From: Nocardioides sp. InS609-2
GTDB lineage: Bacteria; Actinomycetota; Actinomycetes; Propionibacteriales; Nocardioidaceae
Reading direction: 5' to 3'
DNA length: 64,000 nucleotides
NCBI RefSeq assembly: GCF_023208195.1
Contig: NZ_CP060034.1
Coordinates: forward strand, 1-64,000
The notes under the pieces are model-generated. The model did no database searches, was not told the origin of the DNA, and was given only the letters and a program-made list of their open reading frames with translations. This document shows, one piece after another, positions 8,951 to 17,429 of this stretch (its first letter is position 1; each line of letters opens with the position of its first letter). The position numbers and the translations under genes are program-made.

Positions 8951-11077
8951 TCAGCTCCAGCCGAGGGCCCGGTCGGCGGTCACGGGGAGCTCCCGCTGAC
9001 GGATGCCGGTGGCGTTGTGGACCGCATTGGCCACGGCCGCGCCCGCGCCGACGATGCCGATCTCGCCGATGCCACGGGCACCCATCGGGTTCACCCGGAG
9101 GTCGGCCTCATCGAGCCAGACCGCCTCGATGTCCTGCACGTCGGCGTGCGCGGCGATGTGGTAGCTGGCCAGGTCGCCGGTGACCACGTGTCCGTAGCGG
9201 GCGTCGCGCCAGGACTCCTCGAACAGCGCCGTGGAGAGGCCCATCGTCATGCCGCCGATCAGCTGGCTGCGGGCCAGGGTCGGGTTGACCACGCGGCCGA
9301 CCGAGAACACACCCAGCATCCGGGGCACCCGCAGCTCGCCCGTCCACCGGTTGACCCTGACTTCGGCGAACTGCGCGCCGAACGAGTGCAACGAGTAGCC
9401 GCCGTGCATCGGCCTGTCGGGCAGGCCCGCGGTTGTCTCGGCACCCGGGTCGGGTGAGCCGCCGTGCTCGGCGCGGAACTCTTCGGCGGCGCCGACGATC
9501 GCCCAGCCCCACGAGCTGGTGCCGGCCGAGCCGCCGGCCACGGTCGCCATCGGCAGGTCGGTGCTGCCGATGGCCAGGTCGATGGCGTCGAGGTCGACGT
9601 CGAGCGCGTCGGCGGCGATCTGGGCCAGCACGGTCCAGGCACCGGTGCCGATGTCGGTCGCGCCGATAGCGACGGAGTAGCGGCCGGCGTCCTCGGCCCG
9701 GATCCGGGCCCGGTTGCCGGGCATCGTGTAGGCGGGGTACGTCGCGGTGGCGGTGCCGAGGCCGACGTGCCAGTCCTGCTCGACGCGCGAGCCGGCGCGC
9801 CGGCGCTGGTCCCAGCCGAACTCCTCGGCGCCGCGGTCGAAGCAGTCGATGAGCCGCCGGTCGCCGAACGACTTGCCGCTCTCGGGGTCGGTGGTGGGCT
9901 CGTTGCGGCGGCGCAGCTCGAGCGGGTCGAGACCGCACGCGTCGGCGAGCTCATCCATGGCGACCTCGTGGGCGAACACGCCGGGCATCTCGCCGGGGGC
10001 ACGCATCCAGGACGGCACCGCCACGTCGAGCCGGGTCAGCCGCGTGGACGTGTGGCGGTTGGGCGCGGCGTACAGGTGCCGTGTCGGCGCGACGGTCTGC
10101 TCGGCGAACTCCTTCCACCGCGCGGTCTGCGAGCGGGCCTCGTGGTCGATGGCGGTGAGCTGCCCGTCGGCGTCGGCCCCGAGCCGCAGGTGGGAGTAGG
10201 TGGCCGTCCGGTAGCCGGTGATCGTGAACATCTGCTGGCGGGTCACGGCGAGCCGCACCCAACGTCCGGGGTGGGCCTTCGCGGCCAGCGCCACGGCGAC
10301 GTTGTGGGCGTGCGGGAGTCCCTTGGAGCCGAACCCGCCACCGACGTACGACGCCACGACGTGCACCTGGTCGGACGACAGCGCGAAGAGCGGGGCCAGC
10401 GTCGTACGGACGCTGTGGGAGGCCTGCGTGGAGTCGAAGATGCGCAGCTCGGCGGTGCCGTCGAGACCCTCCCAGCGGGCGGTGCTGGCGTGCGGCTCCA
10501 TCGGGTTGTTGTGCTGGTGCGGGGTCGCGTAGGTCGCGTCGACCACGTGGGTGGCCGAGTCGAGGGCGAGATCGGCGCGGCCGGTGTTGCTGCTGGGCGA
10601 CAGGCCCGCGTTGAGCTTTTCGGGGACGTCGCCCTCCGAGTGCTCGTCGAAGGTCAGCTCTGCCTTCTCCTCGGCGTAGTCGACCCGTACGCAGCGTGCG
10701 CCCTCGCGGGCCACCTCGGAGGTCGTGGCCAGGACCAGCGCCACGATCTGACCGCGGAAGTGCACCTCGTCGTCCTGGAGGACGGCGTACTCCTCGTCAC
10801 GGATGTCGGCGAGCTTCGGCGCGTTGGTGTGGTCGAGCACGGCGACGACGCCGTCGGTCGCGCGGACCTCGTCGGCGTGCACCGCGGTGACGCGGCCGCG
10901 GGCGATCGTGGACGCCACGATCCAGAGGTGCAGCGGCTCGTGCACGCCGTCCTGCGTGGCGTACTCGACGGCGTACGTCGCGTGGCCGGTCACCTTGAGG
11001 GCGCCGTCGGCGCGCGGCCGGGAGGTGCCGATCTCCTTGATCCGGAGATCTGGGCTCTGCGGTGCTTTCGCGGTCAT
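8951..11077 (-). CDS. PaoC-like molybdenum hydroxylase large subunit
   Basis: This 708-residue protein is the molybdopterin-binding subunit of a xanthine dehydrogenase/aldehyde oxidoreductase family enzyme, which hydroxylates aldehydes or N-heterocycles with water-derived oxygen. Family landmarks in order: the N-terminal RADGALKVTGHATYA domain, QHNNPMEPH, VASYVGGGFGSKG, WMRAPGEMPGVFAHEVAMDE and the catalytic-glutamate loop GARGIGEIGIVG near the C-terminus. The RAPGE segment and overall length fit the periplasmic-aldehyde-oxidase (PaoC/YagR) branch rather than XdhB. ATGA overlap with the FAD subunit shows translational coupling. No XdhC/PaoD-type cofactor-insertion chaperone is present in the window. 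Confidence 0.92.
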   Translation of the reverse strand: MTAKAPQSPDLRIKEIGTSRPRADGALKVTGHATYAVEYATQDGVHEPLHLWIVASTIARGRVTAVHADEVRATDGVVAVLDHTNAPKLADIRDEEYAVLQDDEVHFRGQIVALVLATTSEVAREGARCVRVDYAEEKAELTFDEHSEGDVPEKLNAGLSPSSNTGRADLALDSATHVVDATYATPHQHNNPMEPHASTARWEGLDGTAELRIFDSTQASHSVRTTLAPLFALSSDQVHVVASYVGGGFGSKGLPHAHNVAVALAAKAHPGRWVRLAVTRQQMFTITGYRTATYSHLRLGADADGQLTAIDHEARSQTARWKEFAEQTVAPTRHLYAAPNRHTSTRLTRLDVAVPSWMRAPGEMPGVFAHEVAMDELADACGLDPLELRRRNEPTTDPESGKSFGDRRLIDCFDRGAEEFGWDQRRRAGSRVEQDWHVGLGTATATYPAYTMPGNRARIRAEDAGRYSVAIGATDIGTGAWTVLAQIAADALDVDLDAIDLAIGSTDLPMATVAGGSAGTSSWGWAIVGAAEEFRAEHGGSPDPGAETTAGLPDRPMHGGYSLHSFGAQFAEVRVNRWTGELRVPRMLGVFSVGRVVNPTLARSQLIGGMTMGLSTALFEESWRDARYGHVVTGDLASYHIAAHADVQDIEAVWLDEADLRVNPMGARGIGEIGIVGAGAAVANAVHNATGIRQRELPVTADRALGWS

Positions 11078-12045
11078 CGCGGACCTCCTGCCAGGCCGGT
11101 GAGCACCATCGCGGTGGCGCCCGTGATCATCGCCAACTTGTAGCTGTTTCCTTCACTGGTGACAGCGTCGGCGAGCTCATCGGCGCAGGCCGCGCGGATG
11201 GGGTCCTCGTCGAGTGGCCCGCCGTGCAGGGCCGCCTCGAGCCGGGTCGCTCGCCAGGGCTGGTGAGCGACGCCGCCCCAGGCCACGCGCACCTCGTCGC
11301 CGGCGACGACCGCTGCGACCGAGACGAGAGCGAAGGCGTACGACGCGCGGTCGCGGGCCTTGTAGTAGGTGGAGACGGCCCCGTCGGGCAGGGCCGGCAC
11401 GGTGACCGCCGTGATCAGCTCGCCGTGGACGAGCGACGTGTCGTGCTCGGGGGAGTCGCCGGGGAGGCGGTGCAGGTCGGCCAGCGGGATAGTGCGGACG
11501 CCGTCGGCGCCGAGCACCTCGACCGAGGCGTCGAGCACCGCGAGGGCGACCGCCATGTCGGAAGGGTGCGTGGCCACACAGGACTCGGACGTGCCGAGCA
11601 CGGCGTTGTAGCGGTCATAGCCACCGATCGCCGAGCAGCCCGAGCCGGGCTCGCGCTTGTTGCAGGGCGTCGTGGCGTCGGCGAAGTAGACGCAGCGGGT
11701 GCGCTGCAGCAGATTGCCCGCAGCCGTGGCCTGGTGCCGGATCTGGGCCGAGGCGCCGGAGAGCAGGGCGCGGCTGAGGACGGCGTACTGCGACCGGACG
11801 GCGGGATGGGCGGCCAGGTCGCTGTTGCGGACGTTGGCGCCGATGCGCAGCCCGTCGGCCGTCTCCTCGATGTCGGCGAGCGGCAGCCCCCGCACGTCGA
11901 CCAGCCGGGTCGGCGTCGCGACGCCGAGCTTGAGGTGGTCGACAAGGTTGCTCCCTCCGGCGATGTATGACGCGTCGGGGTCGAAGGCGACCAGGCTGAC
12001 GGCCTCGTCGAGAGTGCCCGGGCGCTCGTAGTCGAAGGGCCTCAC
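11074..12045 (-). CDS. PaoB-like FAD-binding subunit
   Basis: The FAD-binding subunit (323 residues) passes electrons between the iron-sulfur subunit and an external acceptor. The FAD domain begins VRPFDYERPGTLDEAVSL with the flavin loop YIAGGSNLVDHLKLG (about 28-42) and ends in the CO-dehydrogenase C-terminal fold. The segment TRCVYFADATTPCNKR followed by PGSGCSAIGG supplies cysteines like the extra [4Fe-4S] site of E. coli PaoB, placing the complex in the PaoABC branch. The GTG start at 12045 overlaps the small-subunit stop (GTGA). Confidence 0.9.
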   Translation of the reverse strand: MRPFDYERPGTLDEAVSLVAFDPDASYIAGGSNLVDHLKLGVATPTRLVDVRGLPLADIEETADGLRIGANVRNSDLAAHPAVRSQYAVLSRALLSGASAQIRHQATAAGNLLQRTRCVYFADATTPCNKREPGSGCSAIGGYDRYNAVLGTSESCVATHPSDMAVALAVLDASVEVLGADGVRTIPLADLHRLPGDSPEHDTSLVHGELITAVTVPALPDGAVSTYYKARDRASYAFALVSVAAVVAGDEVRVAWGGVAHQPWRATRLEAALHGGPLDEDPIRAACADELADAVTSEGNSYKLAMITGATAMVLTGLAGGPR

Positions 12046-12542
12046 CGCGACGCCTCGCGGATGGCGGTGACGATGTTGACGTAGGCGCCGCAGCGGCAGA
12101 GGTTGCCGCTCATGCGTTCGCGGATCTCGTCGTCGGTCAGGTCGACGTCGCCGTCGAGGTCGGCGCTGACGTGGCTGGGATGACCCTCGGCGACCTCGGC
12201 CAGCATGCCGATCGCGCTGCAAACCTGTCCGGGCGTGCAGTAGCCGCACTGCAGTCCGTCGTGGTCGACGAACGACTGCTGCATCGGGTGCAGCTCGTCG
12301 CCTTCGGCCAGACCCGAGGCGGTGGTGATCACTGCTCCGTCGTGGGCGACGGCCAGGCTCAGGCAGGTCAGGTGGCGGCGGCCGTCGAGCAGCACCGTGC
12401 AGGCGCCGCACTGGCCGTGGTCGCAGCCCTTCTTGGGCGACGTGACGCCGAAGCGCTCGCGCAGCGCGTCGAGGATGGTCGTGCGGTTGTCGACCTCACC
12501 GCCGACCTCTTCGCCGTCGATGGTCATCGTGATCCGAGGCAT
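12042..12542 (-). CDS. PaoA-like [2Fe-2S] subunit
   Basis: The iron-sulfur subunit (166 residues) carries two [2Fe-2S] clusters. The N-terminal plant-ferredoxin-type domain shows GCDHGQCGACTVLLDG, with a fourth cysteine at HLTCLSL; the C-terminal helical domain shows LQCGYCTPGQV and GNLCRCGAY. The order small-FAD-Mo with four-base overlaps marks a three-gene operon. No twin-arginine signal is evident, so the complex is probably cytoplasmic, unlike PaoABC of E. coli. A CAGACT box six bases before the ATG (12549-12554) may be a variant leaderless promoter. Substrate is unknown. Confidence 0.92.
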   Translation of the reverse strand: MPRITMTIDGEEVGGEVDNRTTILDALRERFGVTSPKKGCDHGQCGACTVLLDGRRHLTCLSLAVAHDGAVITTASGLAEGDELHPMQQSFVDHDGLQCGYCTPGQVCSAIGMLAEVAEGHPSHVSADLDGDVDLTDDEIRERMSGNLCRCGAYVNIVTAIREASR

Positions 12543-12563
12543 CTCGCCAGTCTGCCGGGAAGG

Positions 12564-14105
12564 TCAAGCGTCGGCACCACCCGAAGCGAGGTTCCCGAGT
12601 GCCCGCACGGTGTCGATCGTGTCGGCCTCGTCGGGCCCCTTGTCGTCGCGGTAGCGGACCACCCGGGCGAACCTCAGCGCCACGCCGCCCCGGTAGCGGG
12701 ACGAGCGTTGTACGCCGTCGAGCGCGATCTCGACGACCTGCTCGGGGCGCACCATGACGGCGTGGTCAGAGCGCCCGGCCTCGAGCTCGAGGAACCGCTC
12801 GGTCTGCCAGGTGAGCATCTCGTCGGTCATGCCCTTGAACGTCTTGCCCACCATCACGAGGTCGCCCGACTCGGGTTCGCGGGCGCCCAGGTGGATGTTG
12901 GAGAGCCAGCCGCGGCGTCGCCCGGAGCCCCACTCGACGGCGAGGACTACCAGGTCGAGGGTGTGCACCGGCTTCACCTTGACCCACGAGGAGCCGCGCC
13001 GGCCCGCGTCGTACGGCGCCTGGAGGTCCTTGACGACGACCCCCTCGTGGCCCTCGGTGAGCACCCCGGCGACGAACACTGCCGCGGCCTCGGGCTCGTC
13101 GGTGACCAGCCGGCGGATCCGGTGTTCACCGGGCACGAGGCCGTCGAGCAGCGCGAGCCGCGTCTGCGCCGGCTCGTCGATGAGGTCGCGGCCGTCGAGG
13201 TGGAGCAGGTCGAAGAAGTACGGGGTGAGCGCCTCGCCCTCGCTGCTGGCGGTGCGGGACGCGGTGTCCTGGAAGGCGTGCGGGCGACCGTGCTCGTCGA
13301 GGCGCAGCACCTCGCCGTCGAGGATGAACCGGTCGGCCGGCAGTGAGCGGGCGACGGCGACCACCTCGGGCAGGCGGGCGGTGATGTCGTCGAGCGACCG
13401 GGTGACGGCGATGACCTCGTCGCCGTCGCGGTGCACCTGGATGCGGATGCCGTCGAGCTTGGTGTCGATGGCCACCGGCCGGTCAGGCGCGGCCTTCGCC
13501 ATGGCTGCGGCGATGTCGGGCGCGCTGGAGGCGAGCATCGGCAGCACCGGCCGGCCGACCGTCAGCGTGAACTCGTCGAGTGCGTCGGCGCCCCCGGTCA
13601 GAGCGGCTCGCACGACCGGCACGGTGGCGCCCGCCATCATCGCCGCGCGGCGTACGACGGCCACGGGGAGTCCGGCGGCTGCGGCCACGGCGTCCTGGAG
13701 CAGTGCGTCGAGAGCGCCCTGGCGCACCTCACCGGTCACTAGCGAGCGCAGCCAGGTCTGCTCGTGGGCGGTGGCTCGCCCGAAGAGCTCCGCCACGGCA
13801 GCCGAGCGCGCCCCTTGAGAGCCTGGCCCGGCCAGCCCGGAGATTGCGTCGAAGGCGATATGCACCTCGCCCACCGTCAGCGTCGGCTCGTCGGCCGGCT
13901 CGGGCAGCGACTGGAGCCCGCGCCAGCCCAGGCCGGTGCGGCGCTGACGCAGGCTGCCGGCGAGGTAGGCAGCCACGGTCTCGACCTCGTCGGGGTGGTT
14001 ATGGTCCACGCGCACCAGCGTGCCAGCGAGCGCTTCCACCTTGGCCTTGCGCGAGCGCGTGGCGGCCACGTTGCGTGAGGTCTCGACGAGGTCGTGGAGC
14101 AGCAT
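12564..14105 (-). CDS. ligB: ATP-dependent DNA ligase LigB
   Basis: A 513-residue ATP-dependent DNA ligase of the archaeal/eukaryal LIG1-like class, similar in plan to mycobacterial LigB. An N-terminal helical DNA-binding domain covers 1-190; the adenylation domain begins with motif I DTKLDGIRIQVH (nucleotidyl Lys near 216); later motifs include ILDGEVL, FFDLLHLDG, HEGVVVKD and SSWVKVKP; the OB fold follows with a conserved HTLDLVVLAVEWGSGRRRG stretch. The ATG at 14105 gives MLLHDLVETS, matching the family start. Bacteria use NAD ligase LigA for replication, so this is an accessory repair ligase, though no nuclease or Ku gene is adjacent. Confidence 0.94.
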   Translation of the reverse strand: MLLHDLVETSRNVAATRSRKAKVEALAGTLVRVDHNHPDEVETVAAYLAGSLRQRRTGLGWRGLQSLPEPADEPTLTVGEVHIAFDAISGLAGPGSQGARSAAVAELFGRATAHEQTWLRSLVTGEVRQGALDALLQDAVAAAAGLPVAVVRRAAMMAGATVPVVRAALTGGADALDEFTLTVGRPVLPMLASSAPDIAAAMAKAAPDRPVAIDTKLDGIRIQVHRDGDEVIAVTRSLDDITARLPEVVAVARSLPADRFILDGEVLRLDEHGRPHAFQDTASRTASSEGEALTPYFFDLLHLDGRDLIDEPAQTRLALLDGLVPGEHRIRRLVTDEPEAAAVFVAGVLTEGHEGVVVKDLQAPYDAGRRGSSWVKVKPVHTLDLVVLAVEWGSGRRRGWLSNIHLGAREPESGDLVMVGKTFKGMTDEMLTWQTERFLELEAGRSDHAVMVRPEQVVEIALDGVQRSSRYRGGVALRFARVVRYRDDKGPDEADTIDTVRALGNLASGGADA

Positions 14106-14172
14106 GCCGCCATTCAACCGCTACCCGCCGACAGTGGCCTGTGGATGACGCCCGCCGCGATCGTCACATTCG

Positions 14173-14853
14173 TTGCACGCTGATTCGGTGGCGCGACATC
14201 GCAGGGATCCGATCTGCCCGTCTCCACGCGGGCTGGTCACGCACGTCCGGATCGACCCGCTGGGCGTCACCGGGCGGACCAGGAGTCAGTCGGTCGGGCG
14301 CCACTGGCGTCGTACGTCGCCCGGCCTGTTCGTCCCGACCGACGACTCGTCCGTGGTGGAGCAGCGGGTCTTGGAGGTGGCCGCGCGGCTGCCGGGTCAG
14401 GGTGCGGTCACAGGTTGGGCCGCGTGCCGCCTGCACCGGGCCACGTTCTTCGACGGGCTGGCGCGGGACGGTCGGACGGAGCTCCCGGTGCCGGTGGCGG
14501 TCGGCCGTAAGGGACGAGTCCGGGATCGAGACGGTCGCATGCTGGTCAGGCTCCACGACGTGCCGGACCACGAGCGAGCCACCCGGCTCGACATCCCGAC
14601 GGTCACGGCAGTGCGCGCGACGGACGACGCGATGCGGTTGTCGTCGAGCCGGGAGCCGTCGTCGCGCTCGACATGATGTGTGCTGCGGAGGCGGTGTCAC
14701 TGCTCGTGACGGGCCGGCGGGAAGTTCCTGTCGCCCGGCATGCGGAGGTGGGTGGCCCGGCCGGCGCCGGACAGACTGCGCGAACGGATCCGCGAGCGAG
14801 AGGCGCTGGCCGAGCTCAACGACAGGCTGTACGGCGACCCTCAGGCCTCATGA
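14173..14853 (+). pseudogene. Broken AbiEi/DUF559-type protein remnant
   Basis: This looks like a decayed member of the actinobacterial family with an N-terminal AbiEi-like region and a C-terminal DUF559 (Vsr-like) nuclease domain. Frame 1 encodes the N-terminal part: GRHWRRTSPGLFVPTDD, then ARLPGQGAVTGWAACRLH and LDIPTVTAVRATDDAMRL. The next family-like block, VEPGAVVALDMMCAAEAVSL, is in another frame (about 14640-14705). A C-terminal block, RRWVARPAPDRLRERIRERE, resumes in frame 1 and ends at the TGA at 14851. Intact relatives are around 300 residues, so about 80-100 residues, the nuclease core, appear deleted. The family assignment is from pattern memory and is moderately sure. Confidence 0.62.
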
Positions 14854-14924
14854 GCGTCAGCTGCCGAACGATCTGCACGGTCGGCTCGGCGTGTCGCGTG
14901 CGAAACGTTCGGCACACCGCTGAA

Positions 14925-15779
14925 TCACCCACCGACGCGTGTGCGCACCTCGAACAGCTCGGGGAAGAAGGTCAGGTCGAGGGCCCGCCGCAGGAAGTCG
15001 ACGCCCGACGAGCCGCCGCTGCCGACCTTGTGCCCGATCGTGCGCTGCACGACCTGGAGGTGGCGGAAGCGCCACTGCTGGAAGTTGTCCTCGAGGTCGA
15101 CCAGCTCCTCGCACGTCTCGTAGACACCCCAGTGCTCGGCGGGCGCGGCGTAGACACCGGCGAAGACGTCGACCAGGCCCGCGTTGGCGCGGTAGGGCTG
15201 CGACCAGTCGCGGTCGAGCAGCTCCGGCGGGACGGCGTACCCGCGGCGGGAGAGGTAGCCGAGGTACTCGTCGTACAGGGAGGGCTCGTGCAGCAGAGTC
15301 TGCAGCTCGGCCTGGGCGGCAGGGTCGTGGGCGAAGACCTTCACCATGTCGGCGTTCTTGTTGCCGAGCAGGAACTCGACCTCGCGGTACTGCGCGGACT
15401 GGAAGCCCGACGAGGTGGCCAGGAACGGCCGGATCTCGGCGTACTCGCTCGGGGTCATCGTGGCCAGCACGGACCACTGGTCGGTGAGCGTGTGCTGGAT
15501 GTGCTTGACGCGGGCGAGGCGCTTGAGGGCGGGGGCGAGATCGTCGGACCGCACCAGGGCTCGCGCCGACCGCAGCTCGTGCACCATCAGCTTCAACCAG
15601 AGCTCGGACGTCTGGTGCTGGATGATGAACAGCAGCTCGTCGTGCTGCGGCGGGTCGGACTGCGGCACCTGCGCCGAGAGCAGCGTGTCGAGCCGCAGGT
15701 AGTCGCCGTAGGACATGTCCTGGCGGAAGTCGCTCTTGATGCCCTCTTCGAGTTCGCGCTTGCTCTTCTCCTCACCCAT
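14925..15779 (-). CDS. kynA: Tryptophan 2,3-dioxygenase
   Basis: KynA (284 residues) is the heme dioxygenase that opens the indole ring of L-tryptophan to N-formylkynurenine. MSYGDYLRLDTLLSAQ, HDELLFIIQHQTSELWLKL, the heme-ligand region NFQQWRFRHLQVVQRTIG and the substrate loop GSGGSSGVDFLRR are all family signatures, and the length is right. No kynureninase or formamidase is adjacent, so it is either a lone catabolic gene or its partners lie elsewhere. A TAGGTT box six bases before the ATG implies leaderless translation. Confidence 0.95.
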   Translation of the reverse strand: MGEEKSKRELEEGIKSDFRQDMSYGDYLRLDTLLSAQVPQSDPPQHDELLFIIQHQTSELWLKLMVHELRSARALVRSDDLAPALKRLARVKHIQHTLTDQWSVLATMTPSEYAEIRPFLATSSGFQSAQYREVEFLLGNKNADMVKVFAHDPAAQAELQTLLHEPSLYDEYLGYLSRRGYAVPPELLDRDWSQPYRANAGLVDVFAGVYAAPAEHWGVYETCEELVDLEDNFQQWRFRHLQVVQRTIGHKVGSGGSSGVDFLRRALDLTFFPELFEVRTRVGG

Positions 15780-15785
15780 GGCGGC

Positions 15786-15791
15786 AACCTA
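15786..15791 (-). promoter_or_regulatory. -10 box, leaderless, kynA
   Basis: Minus strand TAGGTT ends six bases before the kynA ATG at 15779, the same geometry as the other leaderless promoters here. Confidence 0.6.
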
Positions 15792-15813
15792 CCGCCGTCA
15801 CGCCCCCTCCGGG

Positions 15814-16394
15814 TCAGCGGCCGGGACCGCCGTGCCCGAACCCGGCGGGGCCGAGCCCGAGCACACCGGAGTCGAACGCCTTGAGCACCGACGCCTTGTC
15901 GGCCGCGGTCAGGTCACCGGCGTCGACGGCATCGTCGAGGCGGTCGGAGAGCGACGTGCGTACGTCGGCCTCGACGTCGGCGCGGAGCTCGGTCAGGGCG
16001 TCCTCCACGGCTGAGGCGTCGACCCCGAGCTCCTTCGCCAGCGCCGCAGCCATCTTGGTCTGCAGCGCCTCTCGCTCAGCCTCGGTCGGAGGCGCAGGGC
16101 GCTCGCCCTTGGCGCGGTCGGCGATCTTTGGCCCGTAGTCCTCGCGGATCGCCGCGAACGCGTCGGTGACCTTCTGCTCGCTCACGCCCAGCTTCTCGGC
16201 GAGCTTCGCGGCCGCGTCGCCATCGGGTCCGCCGAACGGCCCGTGCAGGCCCGGAGGGCCTTCGACATCCGCGGTGTACGTCGACGTACCGGTGCCGCCG
16301 TCGTCGGCCAGCGCGATCGTGATGCCCCCCACCGCCCGCCTAGCCCGGCCACTCCGCCGGCCAGGGCGGTGCGCGCGATCGTGGTCTTGTCCAT
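15814..16394 (-). pseudogene. Frameshifted small exported-type protein
   Basis: The first 20 codons (MDKTTIARTALAGGVAGLGG) read from the ATG at 16394 in one frame and look like a membrane/export segment. The rest, from AVGGITIALADDGG onward through KLAEKLGVSEQKVTDAFAAI to the stop at 15814, is in a second frame. The shift falls at about 16325-16345, beside a run of six G/C; adding one base would restore a single protein of about 193 residues. The C-terminal two thirds is an Ala/Glu/Asp-rich helical protein with repeated small helical modules (KLGVSEQK, ELGVDASA). Function unknown. It may be a real inactivating indel or a homopolymer sequencing error. Confidence 0.7.
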
Positions 16395-16471
16395 GAGTGC
16401 TCCTCGTTTCGGTGAACTGTCCTGCCAACCTGCGCCGTTGACCTGTCAGGACCCTGTGACGAGCCTGCGAA

Positions 16472-16477
16472 TACTGT
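16472..16477 (+). promoter_or_regulatory. -10 box, leaderless, glycosylase gene
   Basis: TACTGT ends six bases before the GTG start at 16484, supporting that start codon and a leaderless mRNA. Confidence 0.55.
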
Positions 16478-16483
16478 GCTTTC

Positions 16484-17428
16484 GTGACCCCCTCCGCCAC
16501 AGCGCAGCGCACCTGGCGCCCGCAGTGGCCGTGCCCGGCGGGCGCGATCCTGCTGCAGCAGCGACGCGGCAGCGGCGACCCGACGTACCGCATCGACGCG
16601 GCGGGTCGGCACTGGCGCGGCATCGGCACGCCGGAGGGTCCGGCGACGCTGTGCATCGAGGTGAGGCCCTCCTGCGCAGACGTGTACGCCGAGGCGTGGG
16701 GCCCCGGCGCGGCGTGGGTGCTCGACGCCGTACCGGACCTGCTGGGCGCCGCCGACGACGTGACCGGCTTCGAACCGCAACACCCGGTGGTTGTCGAGGC
16801 GTGGCGGCGACACCCGCACTGGCGGCTGGGGCGCAGTGGGCTGGTGATGGAGGCGCTGGTGCCGTCGATCATCGAGCAGAAGGTGACCGGACAGGAGGCC
16901 TACTCGGGATTCCGCATGTTGGTGCAGCGCTTCGGCAAGCCCGCGCCCGGGCCCGTGGCCGAGTTGCGCCTGCGCGTGCAGCCCACTCCCGAGGTGCTGC
17001 GCGGCATCCCGAGCTGGGAGTGGTTGAAGGTGCACATCGACCCGGCCCGGTCGAAGCCGATCGTGCACGCGGCCCGGCTCGCCGGCTCGCTCGAGCGGCT
17101 CGTCGACCTCGACCCCGAGGAGGTCGACACCCGGCTGCGATCGCTGCCCGGCGTTGGCGTGTGGACCAGCGCCGAGGTGCGCACGCACGCCTGTGGCGAT
17201 GCCGACGCCGTCAGCTTCGGCGACTACCACGTGGCGAAGGACGTCGGGCACGCGCTGACGGGGGAGGCGTTCGACGACGCGCAGCTCGAGGAGTTCCTCG
17301 AGCCCTGGCGGCCGCACCGGGGCCGGGTTCCGGCGCTGCTCGGTATGGCGCGACTGGGCCGACCTCGCCGGGGCCCGCGGATGGCGCCGCGGACCCACCT
17401 GCCTGGTCGGACCCCGGGTCGCCGTTAG
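16484..17428 (+). CDS. AlkA-like 3-methyladenine DNA glycosylase
   Basis: A 314-residue helix-hairpin-helix DNA glycosylase. The HhH and catalytic loop reads LRSLPGVGVWTSAEVRTHAC, then SFGDYHVAKDVGHAL, where the Asp of FGDYH occupies the catalytic position. An upstream helix reads PSIIEQKVTGQEAYSGFR, typical of AlkA relatives. It probably removes alkylated bases from DNA. The C-terminal 40 residues are Arg/Pro-rich. It is convergent with the phospholipase D-like gene, with a single base between the two stops. Confidence 0.85.
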   Translation: MTPSATAQRTWRPQWPCPAGAILLQQRRGSGDPTYRIDAAGRHWRGIGTPEGPATLCIEVRPSCADVYAEAWGPGAAWVLDAVPDLLGAADDVTGFEPQHPVVVEAWRRHPHWRLGRSGLVMEALVPSIIEQKVTGQEAYSGFRMLVQRFGKPAPGPVAELRLRVQPTPEVLRGIPSWEWLKVHIDPARSKPIVHAARLAGSLERLVDLDPEEVDTRLRSLPGVGVWTSAEVRTHACGDADAVSFGDYHVAKDVGHALTGEAFDDAQLEEFLEPWRPHRGRVPALLGMARLGRPRRGPRMAPRTHLPGRTPGRR

Positions 17429-17429
17429 C

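Noticed and set aside
16325..16345. Programmed ribosomal frameshift
   Set aside because: No slippery heptamer with a downstream structure of the known types; a plain indel or sequencing error is simpler.
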